A stretch of 64,000 nt of DNA from Rathayibacter sp. SD072 (lineage in GTDB: Bacteria > Actinomycetota > Actinomycetes > Actinomycetales > Microbacteriaceae): positions 1-64,000 of the forward strand of contig NZ_JADILJ010000012.1 in assembly GCF_017355185.1 (NCBI RefSeq), given 5' to 3'. A program made the translations under genes and the position numbers. The notes beneath the pieces were generated by a model. That model saw only the letters and a program-made list of their open reading frames with translations, was not told the origin of the DNA and did not search any database. How positions within the stretch are numbered: the stretch's first letter is position 1; every line of letters begins with the position of its first letter. This document shows, one piece after another, positions 59,715 through 64,000 of the stretch.

Positions 59715-60562
59715 CGTCCTGCCTTTCGGAAGAGGGTCGTGAGCGAGCCGAGGCCGTCGACGCGCACGGTGACGGAGTCGCCGTCGGCCAGCGGGCGGTG
59801 CGCGGCGAGCGCGTCGGGCAGCTTCTGCGGGCTGCCGGTCGAGATCACGTCGCCGGGCTCGAGGGTGAGGCCCTCGCTGAGGTGGTGGACGAGCGCCGCC
59901 ATCGTGAAGACGAGGTCGGCGGTGCTCTGCGAGACGGTGATCCGCCCCTCCCGCTCCACCTCGACACGCAGGTCCTGCGGGTCGGGCACGTCGTCGGGAG
60001 TGACGAGCCAGGGCCCCAGCGGAGCGAAGCCGTCGGAGCACTTGCCGAGGGTCCACTGGCTCGAGCGGCCCTGCCAGGTGCGCTCCGAGACGTCGTTCAT
60101 CAGCGAGTAGCCGCCGATGTGCGCGGCGGCCTGCTCGAGCGGGATGTCTCGGCCCGCGCGGCCGATCACGAGGGCGATCTCGCCCTCGTAGTCGACGTCG
60201 GAGGCGGTCGCCGGCAGGGTCACGGGGTCGCCCGGCGCCGAGAGCGTGTTGGGCGTCTTCACGAAGACGTCGGGAGTCGTCGGGACCGGCCGGTCCTCTC
60301 CTCCGCTGGGCACGTGGCCGCGGTAGTTGTAGCCGATGCAGAGGATCTTGCCCGGCACGACCGGCGGCAGCAGGCGCAGGGAGTCGAGTCGCGGGAGGTC
60401 GTCGCCGGACGCGGCCCCGGCGCGCTCGCGGGCGTCGGCGAGGAGCGCGTCGTCCGCGAGCAGGTCGCTCACGGGCAGCGCGCCCAGGTCGAGCACGCGG
60501 TCGCCGTCGACGACGACGCCGGTGCGGTCGCCGTCGGGCGAGGAGTAGCGGAGGAGTCTCAC
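59711..60562 (-). CDS. Fumarylacetoacetate hydrolase family protein
   Basis: A 283-residue FAH-family enzyme. An N-terminal ~60-residue cap is followed by the catalytic domain with KILCIGYNYRGH near residue 75, the metal-binding DVDYEGEIALVIGRAG near 120, and GFAPLGPWLV and DVISTGSPQ. Relatives in sugar operons hydrolyse diketo-deoxy sugar acids or act as dehydratases. Here it is translationally coupled to kduD and the GH88 gene (GTGA and ATGA overlaps), pointing to a side or alternative step on the keto-deoxy-uronate. Confidence 0.82.
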   Translation of the reverse strand: MRLLRYSSPDGDRTGVVVDGDRVLDLGALPVSDLLADDALLADARERAGAASGDDLPRLDSLRLLPPVVPGKILCIGYNYRGHVPSGGEDRPVPTTPDVFVKTPNTLSAPGDPVTLPATASDVDYEGEIALVIGRAGRDIPLEQAAAHIGGYSLMNDVSERTWQGRSSQWTLGKCSDGFAPLGPWLVTPDDVPDPQDLRVEVEREGRITVSQSTADLVFTMAALVHHLSEGLTLEPGDVISTGSPQKLPDALAAHRPLADGDSVTVRVDGLGSLTTLFRKAGR

Positions 60563-61737
60563 CAGTAGGGCCGCCATTCCGGTCGCGAGGCGCGCACGAG
60601 CGCCTCCAGGTAGAAGTAGTCGCCCCAGAGGGTGCCCTCGTCGACGCCCACGTCCTTCGGCAGGTCGTAGACGCTGTGCAGCAGGACCGTGTCGGCCGAC
60701 TCGGGGGTCGAGGGGGCGCAGTGCTCGATCAGGGCGGCGAGCAGCTCGTGCGCCGACCGGCGCCAGTGCTCGGCGCGCTCCTCGTCGCTCTCCACGGAGG
60801 CGAGCTCGAAGAGCCCGCAGACCGCGATCGCCGCGGCGGAGCTGTCGCGCGGGGCGTCGCTCCCGTCGGTGTAGACGAGGTCCCAGTAGGGCACGAGGTC
60901 GGCCGGGAGGTGCGCGAGGAAGTAGTCGGCGCACGCACGCGAGGCCTCCAGCACCGCCGGATCGCCCGAGACGCGGTGGTTCATCGCGAAGCCGTAGATC
61001 CCCCAGGCCTGACCGCGGGCCCAGCAGGAGTCGTCGAAGGCGCCCTGCTCGGTGCCGCCGTGCAGCGGCTCCCCGGTCTCGGCGTTCCAGTAGAAGGTGT
61101 GGAAGGTCGAGTGGTCCGGGCGGAGGATGTGCGTGCGCAGCGCCTCGACGTGGCGGCGCACGGCCTCGGCCTTGTGCGCGTCGCCCGTCTGCTCGGCCGC
61201 CCAGGTCAGCAGCGGCATGTTCATGAGGGAGTCGATGATGGTCCGACCGCGCTGCGCGGGATCGCGGAGGTCGCCCCAGGCCTGCACGATGCCCGCGTTC
61301 TCGAGGAACCGCGTCATCAGCACGTCGGCGGCGGCCAGCGCGGTCGAGCGGCCCAGGGGGTCCTCGAGCAGTCGCCACGGCGCGACGGCCGAGAGCGTGT
61401 AGAGGAAGCCGAGGTCGTGGGTGTCGAGGTCCTCGCCCTCCCGGAGGCGCCGGGCGAAGTCCTCGAGGTGGCCGGCGGCCGCGCCGCGGAACACCTCCTC
61501 GCCGGTGAGCTCCCACGCGATCCACTGCATGCCCGGCCAGAAGCTGGTGGTCCAGCCGCGGTTGGCCCCGGCCGCGAACCCGGTCGTCGCCGGCCTCAGC
61601 TCGTACCGGCCGTCGACGGTGGTGTCGTCCGGGTAGGCGCTGCCGAACCGCTCGATCATGCGGCGCACGACCTCGAGCGCATCGGCCAGGGCCCGCTCCG
61701 TCGTCGTCCTCGCGGAGGACGGGTGGGTGGTGGTCAT
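60559..61737 (-). CDS. Unsaturated glucuronyl hydrolase (GH88)
   Basis: A 392-residue (alpha/alpha)6-barrel enzyme: TTSFWPGMQWIAWELTGEE near residue 65, THDLGFLYTLSAV near 105 (first catalytic-site Asp), and FDDSCWARGQAWGIYGFA near 225 (second Asp, with the S-x-W-A-R-G-Q-A-W signature of GH88). It removes 4,5-unsaturated uronic acids from oligosaccharides made by polysaccharide lyases. No signal peptide is seen, so it acts on imported oligosaccharides. The preceding DUF624 and permease genes supply uptake. Confidence 0.88.
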   Translation of the reverse strand: MTTTHPSSARTTTERALADALEVVRRMIERFGSAYPDDTTVDGRYELRPATTGFAAGANRGWTTSFWPGMQWIAWELTGEEVFRGAAAGHLEDFARRLREGEDLDTHDLGFLYTLSAVAPWRLLEDPLGRSTALAAADVLMTRFLENAGIVQAWGDLRDPAQRGRTIIDSLMNMPLLTWAAEQTGDAHKAEAVRRHVEALRTHILRPDHSTFHTFYWNAETGEPLHGGTEQGAFDDSCWARGQAWGIYGFAMNHRVSGDPAVLEASRACADYFLAHLPADLVPYWDLVYTDGSDAPRDSSAAAIAVCGLFELASVESDEERAEHWRRSAHELLAALIEHCAPSTPESADTVLLHSVYDLPKDVGVDEGTLWGDYFYLEALVRASRPEWRPYW

Positions 61738-61760
61738 GACGGTCTGTCCTTCGTCGTGGC

Positions 61761-62432
61761 TCACGCGGCGACCGGCTGGTCGGCGGGGAGGGCGGGCAGG
61801 AGGGTGTAGCGCGCGTCGGCCCAGACGAGGTACAGGGCGGGCGCCGCCGAGACGCCGAGGGCGAGGGCCGGCGAGAGGGTGAAGAGGTACGCCTGGAAGG
61901 CGAGGACCAGCAGCGACACGAGGGTCAGGTGCCAGCGGCGGGCCGCGAGGATCAGCGAGATCCGCAGGGTGCGCAGCAGCGCGGCTCCGGGGGCCTCGAT
62001 CAGGGCGACCAGCACGACCGGGGCGGTGCCGACGACGAGCAGCACGACGATCAGGAGGAGCGGTACGACGACCACTCCGATCTGCGACGTCGAGAGGAAC
62101 CGCACGTCGACCAGCGCGATCGCGGCGACCGCGGTGGCCACGGCCGCGAGGGCCAGGGTGCGCCCCCAGCCCTGCCGCCAGGCGGCCCAGAAGGTGCGGA
62201 CGACCCGGGTCCCGCCCCGGCCGTGCTCGGCGAAGACCGCGAAGGCTCCGCGGACGGCCGGCGCGCACAGCGGCAGGGCCGCCGCGAGCAGCGGCCACGA
62301 CCGCGCCGGGTCGGTGGTGATCAGCAGCAGCACGAGGGGCAGGCAGCCGATCACGAGCAGCACGTTGGTCGTGAGGATGAGGTGGACGACGCCGAAGAGC
62401 GAGGCGTAGAGGCCGTGCGGGATGCGGCGCAT
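61761..62432 (-). CDS. DUF624 (YesL-like) membrane protein
   Basis: A 223-residue membrane protein with about five spans, beginning IPHGLYASLFGVVHLILTTNVLLVIG and containing TFWAAWRQGWGRTLALA. This is the pattern of DUF624/YesL proteins, which accompany transporters for pectin- and uronide-type oligosaccharides. Its role is unknown. It lies one base after the MalG-type permease and 23 bases before the GH88 gene. Confidence 0.8.
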   Translation of the reverse strand: MRRIPHGLYASLFGVVHLILTTNVLLVIGCLPLVLLLITTDPARSWPLLAAALPLCAPAVRGAFAVFAEHGRGGTRVVRTFWAAWRQGWGRTLALAAVATAVAAIALVDVRFLSTSQIGVVVVPLLLIVVLLVVGTAPVVLVALIEAPGAALLRTLRISLILAARRWHLTLVSLLVLAFQAYLFTLSPALALGVSAAPALYLVWADARYTLLPALPADQPVAA

Positions 62433-62433
62433 C

Positions 62434-63348
62434 TCAGCCCTTCAATCCGCTGGTCGCGATGCCCTCGACGAAGTACTTCTGACCGAGCAGGAAGACCACG
62501 GCGATGGGGATCACCGAGATGACCAGGCCCGCGAACAGCAGCGCGTAGTTGGCGTCGTAGAGGGTGCTGACGAAGCTCTGCAGCCCGAGCTGGATCGTCC
62601 AGAGGTCGGGGTTGCGGAGGTAAATCAGTGGTCCGAGGTAGTCGTTCCAGGTGGCGACGAAGGTGAGCAGGGTGAGGCTCGCGATCGCGGGGATCGACAG
62701 CGGCACCATGATCCGCGCCCAGATGCCGTACTCGCTCAGGCCGTCCAGGCGCGCGGCCTCCGAGAGCTCCTCGGGGATCGTCTCGTAGAACTGCTTCATC
62801 AGGAACACGCCGAACGCGCCGAACGCCTGGATGAGGATGATCGCCCAGAGGGTGTTCGACACCTTCAGGTTCGACAGCAGGATGAACTGCGGGATCATGT
62901 ACGACTGCCACGGCACCGCGATGGTGCCGATGTAGACCAGGAACAGCACGTCGCGACCGGGGAACCGCATCCGCGAGAAGCCGTAGGCCGCGAACGAGCC
63001 GGTGAGCACCTGGAGCACGGTCACGACGACCGCCAGGATCAGCGTGTTCCGGATCCACGTGAGCATCCCGGACTGCGCCCAGATGTCGACGTAGTTGTTC
63101 CAGACCCAGGTGTCGGGCACCCACTTCACGGGCACCGAGAAGACGTCGTTCGGCGTCTTGAGCGAGCTCATGATCATCCAGAAGAACGGCAGCAGCAGCG
63201 CGGCCGCGGCGAGGATCATCACGGCGTAGCCGAGCAGACGGCCCACGCGCGACAGGGTGGAGCGGCCGGCGGTCTTCCGGCGCGGCGCGAGCGGCTCGTC
63301 GACGCGCGGCAGGACGGGAGCGCCCTCGGGGATCAGCAGTCCGGTCAT
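62434..63348 (-). CDS. Carbohydrate ABC transporter permease (MalG-type), uronide locus
   Basis: A 304-residue permease with six spans. The first is near residue 40 (AVMILAAAALLLPFFWMIMSSLK). The EAA motif is ELSEAARLDGLSEYGIWARIMVPLS near 205. It ends in EGIATSGLKG, the subfamily terminus. It overlaps the upstream permease by four bases. Its substrate is probably an unsaturated uronide oligosaccharide cleaved by the GH88 enzyme. The binding protein gene should lie to the right of the window. Confidence 0.9.
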   Translation of the reverse strand: MTGLLIPEGAPVLPRVDEPLAPRRKTAGRSTLSRVGRLLGYAVMILAAAALLLPFFWMIMSSLKTPNDVFSVPVKWVPDTWVWNNYVDIWAQSGMLTWIRNTLILAVVVTVLQVLTGSFAAYGFSRMRFPGRDVLFLVYIGTIAVPWQSYMIPQFILLSNLKVSNTLWAIILIQAFGAFGVFLMKQFYETIPEELSEAARLDGLSEYGIWARIMVPLSIPAIASLTLLTFVATWNDYLGPLIYLRNPDLWTIQLGLQSFVSTLYDANYALLFAGLVISVIPIAVVFLLGQKYFVEGIATSGLKG

Positions 63349-64000
63349 CGGGACTCACTCCTTCTGTTGAGGAAGAACTGCACGAGCGTGACGACGATGC
63401 AGAGCAGGAAGAGGACCACCGAGACCGCCGACGCGTAGCCGAACTGGTTCTCCTGGAAGCCCTTCTGGTAGATGAACTGCGAGAGGACGAGAGTGGCCTG
63501 GCCGGGCCCGCCCTGGGTCATCACCAGGATCAGATCGAAGATCTTGAACGAGTTGATGGTCAGCATCACGGTGACGAAGAACGTGGTCGGCCGCAGGCAC
63601 GGGATCGTCACGTTCACGAAGCGCTGCCAGACGGACGCGCCGTCGACGCGAGCCGCCTCGTGGAGCTCGCGGGGCACCGTCTGCAGGCCGGCGAGGAACA
63701 GGATCATGTAGTAGCCCATGTCGCGCCAGGTGCTGATGATGACGACGGCGGGCATCGCCCACTCCGACGACGTCAGCCACCCGGGCGGGCTCGAGAAGCC
63801 GACCGCGCGGAGGATCTCGTTGATCGGCCCGTACTCGGGGCTGAAGAGCAGGTTCCACACGACGGCGATCGCGACGATCGACGTGATGTAGGGGAAGAAC
63901 GCGGCGGTGCGGAAGAAGGCGACGCCGCGGAGCTTGTTGTTGAGCAGCAGCGCGAGCCCGAGCGAGACGATCAGCGTCAGAGGGATGTGCAGCGCGGCGT
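63345..64000 (-). CDS. Carbohydrate ABC transporter permease (MalF-type), partial
   Basis: The C-terminal ~217 residues of a permease; the 5' part lies beyond the right edge. The reading frame is open to position 64000, with hydrophobic PLTLIVSLGLALLLNNKLRG and FFPYITSIVAIAVVWNLLFS. The EAA-like loop is ELHEAARVDGASVWQRFVNVTIP. An apparent internal start near 63860 is only a GTG inside a membrane span. It pairs with the MalG-type permease that follows. Confidence 0.88.
   Translation of the reverse strand, partial: AALHIPLTLIVSLGLALLLNNKLRGVAFFRTAAFFPYITSIVAIAVVWNLLFSPEYGPINEILRAVGFSSPPGWLTSSEWAMPAVVIISTWRDMGYYMILFLAGLQTVPRELHEAARVDGASVWQRFVNVTIPCLRPTTFFVTVMLTINSFKIFDLILVMTQGGPGQATLVLSQFIYQKGFQENQFGYASAVSVVLFLLCIVVTLVQFFLNRRSESR

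Noticed and set aside
63355-63858. A second leftward frame of 167 codons over the partial permease
   Set aside because: It is a different frame with Arg/Pro/His-rich content. The true permease frame is open to the window edge and has clear membrane spans and an EAA motif.

Overview
The window is very GC-rich, densely packed actinobacterial chromosome. The gene set fits a plant- or soil-associated member of the Microbacteriaceae (Rathayibacter/Curtobacterium-like; genus inferred). The grounds are stacked sugar ABC transporters with LacI regulators, mycothiol-type formaldehyde detoxification, and a recurring intergenic palindrome of the type GATCTCGATACGCCCGC...GGGCTACTCGATCAGC. No tRNA, rRNA, CRISPR array, transposase or phage gene is visible. 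I recognise 58 protein genes, one of them cut by the right edge.

Layout. (1) 1-8111: a 93-bp tandem hairpin array, a TetR regulator, then an overlapping operon for guanidine degradation: two DUF1989 proteins, a biotin-dependent guanidine/urea carboxylase, and an allophanate hydrolase split into two genes. (2) 8414-19937: a leftward nitrogen-compound block with three amidohydrolase-type proteins, a peptide-type ABC transporter, an isochorismatase-like hydrolase and a cytidine-deaminase-like enzyme, headed by a divergent GntR regulator. (3) 20106-22904: PhzF-like protein, DUF1761 protein, small lipoprotein and a NYN-domain protein. (4) 23072-28803: a TctCBA tricarboxylate transporter divergent from a CitA/DcuS-type two-component system. 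(5) 29097-41852: two adjacent carbohydrate ABC loci, each with its own LacI regulator, plus a secreted glycosidase-like protein and a GH130-like phosphorylase. (6) 42060-51149: a tightly overlapped amine-catabolism operon (class V aminotransferase, sarcosine-oxidase-like flavoenzyme, gamma-glutamyltransferase, copper amine oxidase with a histidine-rich tail, amidase), divergent from a RidA protein and a luciferase-like monooxygenase. (7) 51323-56308: a small membrane exporter, a NarL-type two-component system, a mycothiol-dependent formaldehyde dehydrogenase with a metallo-beta-lactamase partner, and an unknown gene. (8) 56553-64000: a uronate pathway (Eda, KdgK, KduI, KduD, FAH-family enzyme, GH88 hydrolase, DUF624 protein, two permeases) running off the right edge.

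Common theme. Regions 1, 2 and 6 release nitrogen from guanidine, amides and amines. A palindrome of the form ATTGGATCCAAT lies upstream of the GntR gene, of the peptide-transporter operon and, in weaker form, of the amine-oxidase operon 30 kb away, so one GntR regulator may link them. Formaldehyde from a sarcosine-oxidase-like enzyme could be removed by the mycothiol-dependent pair nearby. Regions 5 and 8 supply carbon from plant-type oligosaccharides and unsaturated uronides. Stem-loops at operon ends, and hairpins between binding-protein and permease genes, probably shape transcript levels.
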